55,289 bases of DNA from the NCBI GenBank assembly GCA_020634415.1, contig JACKBT010000031.1, positions 1 to 55,289 of the forward strand. Direction: 5' to 3'. The position numbers were made by a program, and so were the translations under genes. The stretch comes from Ardenticatenaceae bacterium. GTDB taxonomy: Bacteria; Chloroflexota; Anaerolineae; Promineifilales; Promineifilaceae. The notes under the pieces were generated by a model that saw nothing but the letters and a program-made list of their open reading frames with translations, ran no database searches and was not told the origin of the DNA. The stretch's first letter is position 1, and every line of letters starts with the position of its first letter. Positions 33,921-42,938 of this stretch are shown here, piece by piece.

Positions 33921-35168
33921 ATGGGTTGTTTTAATTTTCAGGGCAGTTCTCTTGAGTATATTTTTTATCTCTTATCGCTGTGGCAAGCTTATCAGGCTGT
34001 GCAATTGGCGGGACTGCTGCGACGGGAATGGGGGAGTCTTAAACAAGAGCCGTTGACGAGCCGCAAGCTGCACCTGGCGGAGCAGGCGGCTTTTTATTTG
34101 GCGGTGCCACCGGCCGTTTTGGTTCATGAGATTAGTCATGCGATTCCCATTTATGTGTGGGGTGGCCGCGTGGTGAATTGTGGTTATGGGTTTTACTGGG
34201 GATATGTGCAGCCCGACCGATTTTTTCCGGCTGGACAGGAGTGGTTTATTGCTCTGGCGGGGACTTTGGGGTCGTTGGCAGTGGGGCTGCTTTATTGGTT
34301 GTGGGCGATGCGCCAGCAGAATCGAACGCTGCAGTTTTTTGGGCTGCGGGCGTTCCGGTTTCAGATTTACTTTTCGTTGTTGATTTACCCGATTTTTACG
34401 GCCGTTACCTTCATTGGCGATTGGCGCACAATTTATGATTTTGCCACCACGCCGTTGTTGAGTGGGGCAACGGCCGTTGTCCATCTGGGTCTGCTGGGCT
34501 GGTATTTTTGGGCGGATAGAAGCGGCCGTTTTGAGATGGTGGCGCACGACAGTGTGGCCGCCCAGCAGCAGTTTGCCCAACTCGAAGCCCAAGCGCAGAT
34601 GAATCCGCAAGATGCCAAAATCCAGTTGCAATACATTGAAGCGCTGCGGCGCGGGCGGGCGGCCAATCGGGCCAAACGACAGTTGCAGCAGTTTTTGCAG
34701 CGCAATACCAGTTCGGGCGAAGCCTATTTGCTGCAAGCTTTGTTGGCTTTGGAAAATAAGCGGACGGTGACGAAAACGGCCGTTACCCACATCCAACGCG
34801 CTTTGGAACTGGGCCTGCCAGAAACACAACAGCAAACGGTTGCCCACCACCTCTTAGGCCAATATTACCTTGAACGAGAAGCATACACCGAAGCTGCCCA
34901 GGCGTTTAGCCAAGTCATAGCCCTTAGCCAACCGGCAGACAATCCCGTGCGTTTGGCTGAAGCCTATCGTGGCCGCAGTGTGGCCTATCGCCGCCAGAAG
35001 CAATATGATCTGGCGTATCAGGATGTGCAGCAGGCGATTAGCCTGGCTCAAAGCCGAGGGCAGGAGGAGCAGGTGAAGAGCTTGCGTAATGAGTTACAAA
35101 TTATTGAGCAGCACGCGGGACGGCCGTTAGGCACATCCCCCAGCAAACAGGAAGGAGGTGAAAACTAG
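33921..35168 (+). CDS. M50-like membrane metalloprotease with C-terminal TPR repeats
   Basis: A 415-residue protein with about five to six membrane helices in the first half and a soluble second half. LVHEISHAIPIYVWGG puts a zinc site, His69-Glu70-x-x-His73, in a membrane helix, as in the site-2 protease (M50) family. The C-terminal 190 residues form three to four TPR-like helical hairpins (YLLQALLALENK, HLLGQYYLEREAYTEAAQAF, AYRGRSVAYRRQKQYDLAYQ), which could hold substrates. It may cleave membrane-spanning regulators. It lies 14 bases after arcC and 106 before the binding lipoprotein gene. Confidence 0.7.
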   Translation: MGCFNFQGSSLEYIFYLLSLWQAYQAVQLAGLLRREWGSLKQEPLTSRKLHLAEQAAFYLAVPPAVLVHEISHAIPIYVWGGRVVNCGYGFYWGYVQPDRFFPAGQEWFIALAGTLGSLAVGLLYWLWAMRQQNRTLQFFGLRAFRFQIYFSLLIYPIFTAVTFIGDWRTIYDFATTPLLSGATAVVHLGLLGWYFWADRSGRFEMVAHDSVAAQQQFAQLEAQAQMNPQDAKIQLQYIEALRRGRAANRAKRQLQQFLQRNTSSGEAYLLQALLALENKRTVTKTAVTHIQRALELGLPETQQQTVAHHLLGQYYLEREAYTEAAQAFSQVIALSQPADNPVRLAEAYRGRSVAYRRQKQYDLAYQDVQQAISLAQSRGQEEQVKSLRNELQIIEQHAGRPLGTSPSKQEGGEN

Positions 35169-35274
35169 AAAAAAGAGAATACCCTTTCCCCAAAATGTTA
35201 AATTACCCTACCAAATTACGTAATTACGTAATTTCGTAATTACGCAACAATTAGTCTTGAGGAGGACGCAAGAA

Positions 35275-36507
35275 GTGAAAACATTAAAAATTCTCTCGTT
35301 ATTGGTAATTACCCTGTTATTGGTAGCCGCCTGCGGTGGTGGTGGTGGTGAGGAAGAAACCGCCAGCGACTGTTCTGCTGCTGGTGAAGCCGAAGAAGAA
35401 GGCAGCTACCAAATTCCGGCAACCATTGAAGGTTGTTTCAACGTCGCCTTTGTCTACATTGGCCCCCACAATGATGGTGGCTGGACACAAGCACACGAAG
35501 TCGGCCGTCAATACGTTCAAGAAAACGTAGAAGATGTGCACACTGCCTATGTGGAACTGGTTCCCGAAGGAGCCGATGCGGAACAGGTAATCCGTTCCCT
35601 GGCCCGTAAAGGTTTTAGTGTCATCTTTACCACTTCATTTGGTTATATGGATGCCTCCGAAATCGTGGCCGGCGAATTCCCCGATGTCAACATCATCCAC
35701 ATCAGTGGCTTCAAATCGAACGAAGAAAACTTTGGCAATCTGTTTGGGGCGATGGAAACGATGAAATACCTGAACGGCATGATCGCCGGAGCGCGGGCTA
35801 AGATGGATGGCAATCCTAAACTTGGCTACATGCCCACCTTCCCCATCCCCGAAGAACTGCGTTTGGGCAATGCCTTTGCGCTGGGTGCCCAGCAGACATG
35901 CCCCGAATGTACGATTGATGTGCGCTGGATTGGTACGTGGCACGATCCCATTTTGGAACAAGAAGCAGCCAAATCGCTGTTTGATGCGGGCGCACAGGTC
36001 GTTATGAATGGTGCAGATACCCCAGCCGCAGCCCAGGCTGCCCCCGACGGCAAATGGGGTATTACCTACAACTATGAAGGCAGCTGCTCTAGCGACAAAT
36101 GTTTGACGGCCGGTTACTGGAACTGGGGTATCGTTTATTCCGACATCGTAGAAAAATCGAAGGCTGGCACGTGGAAAGGTGGCTGGGAATATTTTGATGC
36201 TGATTCTGGTGCGATGGGGCTGTATGGCTTCATGGAGGGCCAGGAACTGCAGCCTGGTGTGGCGGAACTGCCCGAAGAAGATTTGGCGATGATCCGCGAC
36301 GTGTTTGAGCGAGCCATTAGCGGTGATTTTGATCGCTTTGATGTGTTTGCTGGCCCCATCACCGACAACCAGGGCAATGTGGTTGTGCCTGAGGGTCAAT
36401 CGCTGGAGCAGATTGATCTGGATGGGTTTAAGCAGTTCGACAGCCCATGCAATGTCTGCATGTATTGGTGGAACCAGAACTTTAACGCTGAGTTACCTGA
36501 GCTTTAA
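35275..36507 (+). CDS. BMP-family ABC transporter substrate-binding lipoprotein
   Basis: The GTG at 35275 lies nine bases after GGAGG; the in-frame TTG at 35257 overlaps the ribosome site. The 410-residue product has a lipoprotein signal ending VAAC (lipid-anchored Cys20), then a Gly-rich spacer and a Med/BmpA-type binding domain (FNVAFVYIGPHNDGGWTQAH, IIHISGFKS, LGYMPTFPIPEEL). This family binds nucleosides and other purine-like compounds. It is the receptor of the importer encoded at 37590-41279, with a Rieske oxygenase gene between. The upstream spacer contains TAATTACG-type repeats (35206-35245). Confidence 0.92.
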   Translation: MKTLKILSLLVITLLLVAACGGGGGEEETASDCSAAGEAEEEGSYQIPATIEGCFNVAFVYIGPHNDGGWTQAHEVGRQYVQENVEDVHTAYVELVPEGADAEQVIRSLARKGFSVIFTTSFGYMDASEIVAGEFPDVNIIHISGFKSNEENFGNLFGAMETMKYLNGMIAGARAKMDGNPKLGYMPTFPIPEELRLGNAFALGAQQTCPECTIDVRWIGTWHDPILEQEAAKSLFDAGAQVVMNGADTPAAAQAAPDGKWGITYNYEGSCSSDKCLTAGYWNWGIVYSDIVEKSKAGTWKGGWEYFDADSGAMGLYGFMEGQELQPGVAELPEEDLAMIRDVFERAISGDFDRFDVFAGPITDNQGNVVVPEGQSLEQIDLDGFKQFDSPCNVCMYWWNQNFNAELPEL

Positions 36508-36520
36508 GTTTATGAGATAA

Positions 36521-36552
36521 GAAATGGCAGTCCTAAGAAGGGCTGCCATTTC
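36521..36552 (+). terminator. hairpin between binding lipoprotein and Rieske genes
   Basis: GAAATGGCAG, loop TCCTAAGAAGGG, CTGCCATTTC. The T-tract is short, so it may be an attenuator or an mRNA-stabilising stem that lets the binding protein be made in excess over downstream genes, as is common in ABC importers. Confidence 0.6.
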
Positions 36553-36555
36553 TCA

Positions 36556-37530
36556 ATGAATATCATGCTACACGATCCTGTTTTAATTAACGATTGGCAC
36601 GCTGTGGCCGAGGTGAAGGATTTGGAGGGCCAAAACCCGCTGTCGGCGCGGCTGTTGGGTGAAGATATTGTTATTTGGCAGGTGGATGGACAGGTTTTTG
36701 CCTGGCAGGATTTGTGTATTCACCGAGGGGCGAAGTTGTCTCTGGGGAAGGTGGCGGATGGCTGTCTGGTTTGTCCGTATCATGGCTGGACGTATGGGGC
36801 AGACGGCCGTTGTGTTCGCATCCCCGCCCACCCTGACCAGACACCCCCGGCCAAAGCCCAGGTCAAAACCTATCGTGCCCAGATGAAGTATGGCCTCATT
36901 TGGGTCACGTTGGGCGAACCAACGCACGATATTCCGACCTTCCCTGAATGGGAAGATGACAGTTACCGCAACTTGCCCGCTGGTCCTTATTACTTCCAGG
37001 CCGCCGCCCCCCGCGTTATTGAAAACTTTTTGGATGTGGCCCATTTCCCCTTTGTCCACGCAGGCTCTTTGGGTGATCCGCGTTATCCTGAGATTAGCGA
37101 CTATGAGGCGCAAATTACCGATGAGGGGATTGTGAGTGAGAACATTCGGGTGTGGCAGCCCAACCCCGATGGCACGGGGGTGGGCGGTGAAGTGGCTTAT
37201 ACGTATCGCGTTTTTCGGCCGTTGGTGGCCTATTTTGTGAAGATCAAAGGCCCCAGTTTCGCTGCCATGTATCCCGTCTGCCCCATAGATGAGTTGCAGT
37301 CGAAGGGGTGGGTGTTGATGTCTATGAATTACGGCTTTGATCAATCGGCCGAATCTATCATTGCCTTTCAGGATGTGGTGACAGGTGAAGACATTCCGAT
37401 TGTCGAATCGCAGCGACCGGAAAAGCTGCCTTTAGATTTGCAAGCGGAGCTGCATTTGCGCAGTGACCGCACGGCCATTGCCTACCGCAAATGGCTGCGC
37501 CAATTGGGTTTGACGTTTGGGACGGCTTAG
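36556..37530 (+). CDS. Rieske 2Fe-2S aromatic-ring/N-demethylase-type oxygenase
   Basis: The 324-residue protein has the Rieske cluster motif CIHRG ... CPYHGW (Cys54, His56, Cys73, His76) and the mononuclear iron site in NFLDVAHFPFVHAG (Asp160, His163, His168). It is an oxygenase alpha subunit of the short VanA/caffeine-demethylase-like group, needing a separate reductase, which is not in the window. Such enzymes hydroxylate or O/N-demethylate aromatic and purine-like substrates. It sits between the receptor and ATPase genes of a nucleoside-type importer, so the imported compound is its likely substrate. There is no ribosome site before the ATG, which follows the hairpin directly; a second ATG is at 36565. 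Confidence 0.9.
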   Translation: MNIMLHDPVLINDWHAVAEVKDLEGQNPLSARLLGEDIVIWQVDGQVFAWQDLCIHRGAKLSLGKVADGCLVCPYHGWTYGADGRCVRIPAHPDQTPPAKAQVKTYRAQMKYGLIWVTLGEPTHDIPTFPEWEDDSYRNLPAGPYYFQAAAPRVIENFLDVAHFPFVHAGSLGDPRYPEISDYEAQITDEGIVSENIRVWQPNPDGTGVGGEVAYTYRVFRPLVAYFVKIKGPSFAAMYPVCPIDELQSKGWVLMSMNYGFDQSAESIIAFQDVVTGEDIPIVESQRPEKLPLDLQAELHLRSDRTAIAYRKWLRQLGLTFGTA

Positions 37531-37589
37531 GAGTAATGGGGTAGTGTAGTGACCAATTACCCAATTACTATTATTACAAGGATGGCACA

Positions 37590-39113
37590 GTGACCATGAA
37601 CGATGCGCCTTTTGTAGTTGAAATGCAGGATATTGTGATTCGTTTTCCTGGTGTGTTGGCGAATGATCATGTGAATTTTACGCTGAAGAAGGGGGAGATT
37701 CACGCGCTGTTGGGGGAGAATGGAGCAGGGAAAAGTACGCTGATGAATGCTTTGGCTGGTTTGTACAGACCGAGTGAGGGCAGCATCAAAATTTATGGCT
37801 CACCTGTTTCGTTTTATTCGCCCAAAGATGCCATTGCCGCGGGAATTGGCATGGTGCATCAACATTTTATGCTTGTGCCTACACAGTCGGTGACGGAGAA
37901 TATTTTGCTGGGGCTGGATGAGCCGAAATTTTTTATGCGGTTGGCGGAGTATGATAAGAAGGTGTTGGCTTTGCAGGAGCAGTTTGGTTTGCGGGTGAAT
38001 CCGATGGCCAAGATTTGGCAGCTTTCGGTGGGGGAGCAGCAGCGGGTGGAGATTTTGAAGACGCTGTATCGGGGGGCTAATATTTTGATTATGGATGAGC
38101 CAACGGCCGTTCTTGCACCGCAAGAGATTGATGATTTGATGGAAACGATGCGCTCCATGACGCAGCAAGGCAAATCTATCATTTTTATCAGCCACAAACT
38201 GCATGAGGTAACGGCCGTTGCCGACCGGGTCACCGTGCTGCGCAAGGGCAAAGTGACCGCCGAAGGCATCGCCGCGGCGGGCCTGACCAAAGAAAAGCTG
38301 GCCCAGTTGATGGTGGGGCGTGATGTCGTCTTTCGGGTGGAAAAGACCAAACAAAAAGCGGGCAATGTGGTCTTATCTATGGAAAACGTGACCGCCGAAA
38401 ACAACAAAGGCGTGCCCGCCCTGCGTGGTGTTTCGTTGGAAGTGCGCAGCGGCGAAATCTTGGGGATTGCCGGCGTGGCGGGCAATGGCCAAAGTGAATT
38501 GGCAGAGGTCATTACGGGTATGCGCCCTTGTGGCGGCCGCATCCTCATCAATGGCGAGGATGTGAGCAACCAACCGCCCATTGTCGCTATTCGCCAGGGT
38601 GTGTCGCATGTGCCAGAAGACCGCAATCATGTGGGCAGTGCGCCCAATTTGACCATCACCGAAAACACTATCATGAAAAATTATCGGCAGGAGCCGATTG
38701 GCAATGGCTGGAGTATTAACTTTACGGAGGCGCGAGAGCGTGCTCGTGCCCTGAAGCAAAAGTATGATATTTTGGCTCCCAGTGTGCGGGTGATGGCGCG
38801 GAAGTTGTCGGGTGGGAATTTGCAGAAGGTGATTTTGGCGCGGGAGATTTCGGCCAATCCCCGGCTGATGGTGGCGGTGCAGCCCACGCGGGGGCTGGAT
38901 GTGGGGGCAATTGAGGCGATTCAGACTTTGTTGTTGGAGCAGCGGGAGGGGGGAACGGCCGTTCTCCTCATTTCCGAAGAGCTAGACGAGCTGCGCTCAC
39001 TCAGTGACCGCATTGCCGTTATTTATGATGGCAAGATCATGGGCGTGGTGGATGCCGATGAGGCTGATATTGATGAAATTGGCCTGATGATGACGGGCAC
39101 GAAGAAGGAATAA
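37590..39113 (+). CDS. ABC transporter ATPase, nucleoside-type (two NBDs)
   Basis: The 507-residue protein has two nucleotide-binding domains. The first is canonical: Walker A GENGAGKST (42-50), signature LSVGEQQRVEI and Walker B ILIMDEPTAVL. The second is degenerate (GVAGNGQSE, signature LSGGNLQKVILA, and a Walker B in which MVAVQPTRG replaces the usual acidic pair). This is typical of the sugar/nucleoside importers of the RbsA/YufO type. GTG at 37590 has AAGGA seven bases upstream; ATG at 37596 is the alternative. The spacer before it holds AATTACCC repeats. It works with the two permeases that follow. Confidence 0.94.
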   Translation: MTMNDAPFVVEMQDIVIRFPGVLANDHVNFTLKKGEIHALLGENGAGKSTLMNALAGLYRPSEGSIKIYGSPVSFYSPKDAIAAGIGMVHQHFMLVPTQSVTENILLGLDEPKFFMRLAEYDKKVLALQEQFGLRVNPMAKIWQLSVGEQQRVEILKTLYRGANILIMDEPTAVLAPQEIDDLMETMRSMTQQGKSIIFISHKLHEVTAVADRVTVLRKGKVTAEGIAAAGLTKEKLAQLMVGRDVVFRVEKTKQKAGNVVLSMENVTAENNKGVPALRGVSLEVRSGEILGIAGVAGNGQSELAEVITGMRPCGGRILINGEDVSNQPPIVAIRQGVSHVPEDRNHVGSAPNLTITENTIMKNYRQEPIGNGWSINFTEARERARALKQKYDILAPSVRVMARKLSGGNLQKVILAREISANPRLMVAVQPTRGLDVGAIEAIQTLLLEQREGGTAVLLISEELDELRSLSDRIAVIYDGKIMGVVDADEADIDEIGLMMTGTKKE

Positions 39114-39181
39114 ACGGTAAACAGTGGTCGGTAGTCGGATGCCCCGTTACCGCTCACGGATTACCCCATAAAGGAGGAAAG

Positions 39182-40300
39182 ATGGCAGCAGCAACAGGGA
39201 GTGGACAACGGGGGTTGCCGTTTACTGTGACGTTTGAAAAGCGAGTGGAGGAAATTCCGCGCTGGCTGCCAGTGGCAACGGCCGTTGGCTCAGTCCTCAT
39301 CGCCTTTGTTATCAGCGGCATTGTTCTCAAAATTATTGGTGGTCAGCCGCTGCGTGTGGCCCAGTTCTTCTTCCGTGCCACCTTTGGCAGTTGGGCCGTC
39401 TTTTCCGACACCCTCGTCAAAGCAACGCCCCTCATTATGGTGGGGTTGGCCTGCGCTATCGCCTTCAAAATGAAGTTGTGGAATATCGGGGCCGAAGGCC
39501 AGTTCTACATGGGGGCTTTTGCCGCCAGTCTGGTCATCCTCATCCCCATTGTGCCGCCCGACAGCCCCAAAATTGTGGTGCTTACCCTCATGGCTATCTT
39601 TGGCATGATTGGCGGGGCCATATGGGGCTTCATTCCTGGCTATCTTAAAGCTCGCTTCCAGGTCAACGAGATCATCACCACGCTGATGCTCAATTACATT
39701 GCCGTCTTCTGGAACAATTATTGGATTTTCGATAAATGGAGCGATGCGGGTTTCCAGATGACGCCCACGTTTGAGAAGAATGCCTGGCTGCCACGTCTGG
39801 CGGATTATGCGCGGGAAGTACGCGCCTTTTCGGGGATTACGCTGCATTTGGGGGTGGTGTTTGGCTTGATAACGGCCGTTATCGTCTGGTGGATTCTCAA
39901 TCGCAGCCGCTGGGGCTACGAAATCAAACTCATAGGCGACAACCCCGAAGCCGCCCGGTACGCCGGCATCAACATCATCCGCAACATCGTGTTGGTCATG
40001 ATGGTCTCCGGGGCCATTGCGGGGCTGGCAGGCATGTCCGAGATCACAGGCGTTGTGCATCGGCTGCAAGAGCGCATCTCCCCCGGCTATGGCTTCACAG
40101 GCATCATCGTCGCCTGGTTAGCCAAGCTCAACCCCTTCGCCGTCATCATCGTCGCCATCCTCTTTGGCGCCCTCATCGTCGCCGGACGCGAGATACAGCC
40201 AGCGGGCCTATCCAACTTGCTGCAAGGCATCGTCCTATTCATGGTCATCAGCAGCGATGTGCTGCTGCGTTACAAGATTCGTTTTCAAAGAAAAAGCTGA
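39182..40300 (+). CDS. ABC transporter permease (nucleoside-type, first subunit)
   Basis: A 372-residue integral membrane protein with about nine to ten helices. NIGAEGQFYMGAFAAS, GFIPGYLKARFQVNEIITTLMLNYIA and GAIAGLAGMSEITGVVHRL are typical of the BPD_transp_2 family (YufP/NupP side). It starts five bases after AAAGGAGGA. It forms the translocation pore with the following permease. AACGGCCGTT sites at about 39279 and 39871 mark switches in codon style. Confidence 0.93.
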   Translation: MAAATGSGQRGLPFTVTFEKRVEEIPRWLPVATAVGSVLIAFVISGIVLKIIGGQPLRVAQFFFRATFGSWAVFSDTLVKATPLIMVGLACAIAFKMKLWNIGAEGQFYMGAFAASLVILIPIVPPDSPKIVVLTLMAIFGMIGGAIWGFIPGYLKARFQVNEIITTLMLNYIAVFWNNYWIFDKWSDAGFQMTPTFEKNAWLPRLADYAREVRAFSGITLHLGVVFGLITAVIVWWILNRSRWGYEIKLIGDNPEAARYAGINIIRNIVLVMMVSGAIAGLAGMSEITGVVHRLQERISPGYGFTGIIVAWLAKLNPFAVIIVAILFGALIVAGREIQPAGLSNLLQGIVLFMVISSDVLLRYKIRFQRKS

Positions 40301-40313
40301 GGTTGGCGTAATC

Positions 40314-41279
40314 ATGGATCCTATAATCATCTTACATGCGGGTTTAGCTACTGGAACAATTCTCCTTTTTGCCGCCATTGGCGAGATTTTTGCCGAACGG
40401 GCTGGTATTCTCAACTTAGGCGTGGAAGGTATGATGCTCATCGGGGCGATGGCTGGTTTCAGCACCTCCTACTCCACAGGCAGTGCCTGGTTAGGGCTGG
40501 TCGTCGCCATGATCGCCGCTGGCATCCTCAGTCTGGCACATGGCCTCGTCACCATCCACTTCCAGGCCGATCAGGTGGTGAGCGGCCTATCTTTGACCTT
40601 TTTAGGGACGGGGCTGGCTTTGGTTTTGGGTGAAGGGCTGACAGGGCTGAACCCGGCTCTCATTCCGGCGTTTGATATTCCTGGTCTGGCAGCCATTCCC
40701 TTTATTGGCCCTATCTTTTTTGAAAATCACAGCTTGCTGGTTTATTTTGGCTACTTTTTTGCGCCGCTTACCTGGTACTTCATCAACAAAACGCGGCCTG
40801 GTATGCACTTGCGGGCCATTGGCGAAAAGCCGGAAGCGGCCGACACCATGGGCATCAATGTCTATCGCCTGCGCTATCTTTATGTGTTTGTCGGCGGCTG
40901 TCTGGCAGGGCTGGCGGGGGCTACCATTAGCTTGTCGGTTTCGCCCGGCTGGTACAGCGAGTTGACGACTTCGGGGCAAGGCTGGATTGCCGTCGGTTTG
41001 GTGATTTTTGCGCGATGGGACCCGCTGCGGGCGGCTTTGGGCGGCTATCTTTTTGGTGCTTTACGCCGAGGCATTTTAGATTTGCAGGGGCCAGCTACCT
41101 TGTTCGGTCTGACCAATCCCTTGTATGTAAATCGCAATTTGAACTTCTTTTTGCAGATGATTCCCTTTATTTTGACGATTTTGGCTTTGGTTTGGGGATC
41201 GCGTGCGGCCATACGTCAACGCCTGGGCGCACCAGCGGCACTGGGGGTGCCCTATATTCGCGGTGAGCGGGGTTTGTAG
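40314..41279 (+). CDS. ABC transporter permease (nucleoside-type, second subunit)
   Basis: The ATG at 40314 is 14 bases after the first permease stop; an ORF start at 40164 lies inside that gene and is rejected. The 321-residue product has about eight helices and the family blocks AERAGILNLGVEGMMLIGA, LSLTFLGTGLAL, MGINVYRLRYLYVFVGG and GWIAVGLVIFARWDPLRAALG. It pairs with the upstream permease and the double ATPase. It closes the importer operon. Confidence 0.93.
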   Translation: MDPIIILHAGLATGTILLFAAIGEIFAERAGILNLGVEGMMLIGAMAGFSTSYSTGSAWLGLVVAMIAAGILSLAHGLVTIHFQADQVVSGLSLTFLGTGLALVLGEGLTGLNPALIPAFDIPGLAAIPFIGPIFFENHSLLVYFGYFFAPLTWYFINKTRPGMHLRAIGEKPEAADTMGINVYRLRYLYVFVGGCLAGLAGATISLSVSPGWYSELTTSGQGWIAVGLVIFARWDPLRAALGGYLFGALRRGILDLQGPATLFGLTNPLYVNRNLNFFLQMIPFILTILALVWGSRAAIRQRLGAPAALGVPYIRGERGL

Positions 41280-41416
41280 GCAGGGGGGCGTAATGGTGTC
41301 TGTAAGCTGCAACCTTAATCATTACTAATAACCTATTTCAGAATGAACTGATTCGGGGAAAATGTGTATAATGGTTAGCACTCATTCAGTAATGGATTAA
41401 TAAGCGAGGTTAAAAA

Positions 41417-41548
41417 ATGATTTCTCTATTCACAATTACATTATTGGGCTTGATGATGATTTGGCTGGTGCAGAAACGGCGACAGGCAATGCAGTTACAA
41501 GTGATGCGTGTGCGGGCGCAGCGCCGGCAAGTGGATAGAGGGCGGTAA
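41417..41548 (+). CDS. small membrane protein (43 residues)
   Basis: MISLFTITLLGLMMIWLV forms one membrane helix, followed by a strongly basic tail (QKRRQAMQL ... RAQRRQVDRGR). GCGAGG lies seven bases before the ATG, TATAAT is at 41367-41372, though with a poor -35, and a terminator follows the stop at 41584-41616. Own promoter, ribosome site and terminator argue for a real monocistronic small gene. Family unknown. Confidence 0.6.
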   Translation: MISLFTITLLGLMMIWLVQKRRQAMQLQVMRVRAQRRQVDRGR

Positions 41549-41583
41549 TCTGTATTTAGTTATCAGTAAAGAGAAATGTGGAG

Positions 41584-41616
41584 AGGACAGGAAAATGAAT
41601 TTCCTGTCCTTTTTTG
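41584..41616 (+). terminator. Rho-independent terminator after the 43-residue protein gene
   Basis: AGGACAGGAAA, loop ATGAA, TTTCCTGTCCT followed by TTTTT. Eleven base pairs and a T-tract on the plus strand. Confidence 0.9.
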
Positions 41617-41633
41617 TTTTCTAGGGGATGGAG

Positions 41634-42707
41634 TTAGTTGTCGCGGCGACGGCCGAATACCCAGACGAGGATGAGTCCCAGGGCAATGCCTATGGCGAGC
41701 AAGGCGATTTGTTTGTCTGGTGAGGCTGGTTTTTCGGCTTCGGTTTGGGCAATCCATTGCAGGGTTTCTAACATGCCGGTTTGTAACGGCCGTGTTTCCC
41801 AACCTAACTCACGACGGGCCTTGTCGGAGCGGGCCATGTAGGTGGCTCCCAGCATCGCTGTGGCTTCGCCGGTGAAGGCACCGGGCAAAGGGAGGACGTT
41901 ACCAATGGTCTCCATGAGGGGGGCAAACGGCCGTAATCCCCCCGCCGGAATGCGTACCTTTGGGGCCGATTTGCCCAAGAGATAAGCCCAAAAATCAAAC
42001 ATCTCGCCCAGAGAAATAGCTGGGCCAGCCAAAATATAGCTTTCGCCTATGTTGCCCCGCTCCGCCGCCAGAATATGACCTTCGGCCACATCTTCTACAT
42101 GGGCATAGGTAAGCGTTGTGTCTGGGCCAGGAACAGCAGGCAGGCCGCGATAAGCCATACGCATGAGATCGGCGATGGAGCTTTGGTCGCCGGGGCCATA
42201 GACCCCGCCGGGCATCACGATGATGATGGGAGCGCCTTTCTCGATGAGGGGCAGGGCGACTTTATAATGAGCCAGCCATTTGGTGCGATCATATTCGGAG
42301 AGAAAAGGGCCGCCTTGATAGAATGTTTCGTCCACCAGTTGGCCCTGGGTGTCGCCAAAGACGGCGACGGTACTGGTGTAAACAATTTTGGGTACACCTA
42401 GTTGGTGAGCCAACCGCAGCACCTTGCGCGTGCCGCTGACGTTAATCACTTCGGCCTCAGACCAATCCTGTGCGCCAATTTTATACCAGGCAGCAATATG
42501 GAAGACGACATCGCTGCCTGTCATCCCACTGCGCATGGATTCAACGTCGGTGATGTCACCGGATACAACTGTGGCTCCCAATGCCGCGACAATATTGGCA
42601 CTGGCCTGGGAACGTGCCAGGGCATAGACATCGTATCCCCGATCTACTAATTTACGGATGACATGCTGCCCGATAAAACCAGAACCACCTGTTACAAATG
42701 CTTTCAT
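41634..42707 (-). CDS. NAD(P)-dependent epimerase/dehydratase (extended SDR) with C-terminal membrane helix
   Basis: The 357-residue protein starts with MKAFVTGGSGFIGQHV (NAD(P) loop GGSGFIG) and has the catalytic Ser112 (YTSTVAVFG), Tyr139 and Lys143 (YDRTK) of extended SDRs. It is closest in style to the dihydroflavonol-reductase/3-beta-hydroxysteroid dehydrogenase group that reduces ketones on sugars, flavonoid-like or isoprenoid compounds. It ends in a single helix (IALLAIGIALGLILVWVF) plus RRR, so it is probably a tail-anchored membrane protein. No neighbouring pathway genes indicate a substrate. Confidence 0.88.
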   Translation of the reverse strand: MKAFVTGGSGFIGQHVIRKLVDRGYDVYALARSQASANIVAALGATVVSGDITDVESMRSGMTGSDVVFHIAAWYKIGAQDWSEAEVINVSGTRKVLRLAHQLGVPKIVYTSTVAVFGDTQGQLVDETFYQGGPFLSEYDRTKWLAHYKVALPLIEKGAPIIIVMPGGVYGPGDQSSIADLMRMAYRGLPAVPGPDTTLTYAHVEDVAEGHILAAERGNIGESYILAGPAISLGEMFDFWAYLLGKSAPKVRIPAGGLRPFAPLMETIGNVLPLPGAFTGEATAMLGATYMARSDKARRELGWETRPLQTGMLETLQWIAQTEAEKPASPDKQIALLAIGIALGLILVWVFGRRRDN

Positions 42708-42938
42708 AATATAACCTTCAAGTTTGAGTTTAAGTAATTTTACCTAGACCCAAAGGGTTTTTGCCATGAGTTTTAAGGACGAAACTCTTTAGGTCTGCCA
42801 TAGGCTTGTTGCTGACTACTGAGGGCATTATACCCAACAGTGGGCTGAAAGCCATTTGGTTCTTTTGTTGTTAGCCAAAATCACATACTCAGGGTATCTT
42901 TTGCCCACTAATTCCCAACTTGAAGAAGGAGAAATTTC

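Noticed and set aside
41373..41385. TTAGCACTC-like sequence resembling half of a CIRCE heat-shock operator
   Set aside because: The inverted GAGTGCTAA half is absent at the required nine-base spacing.
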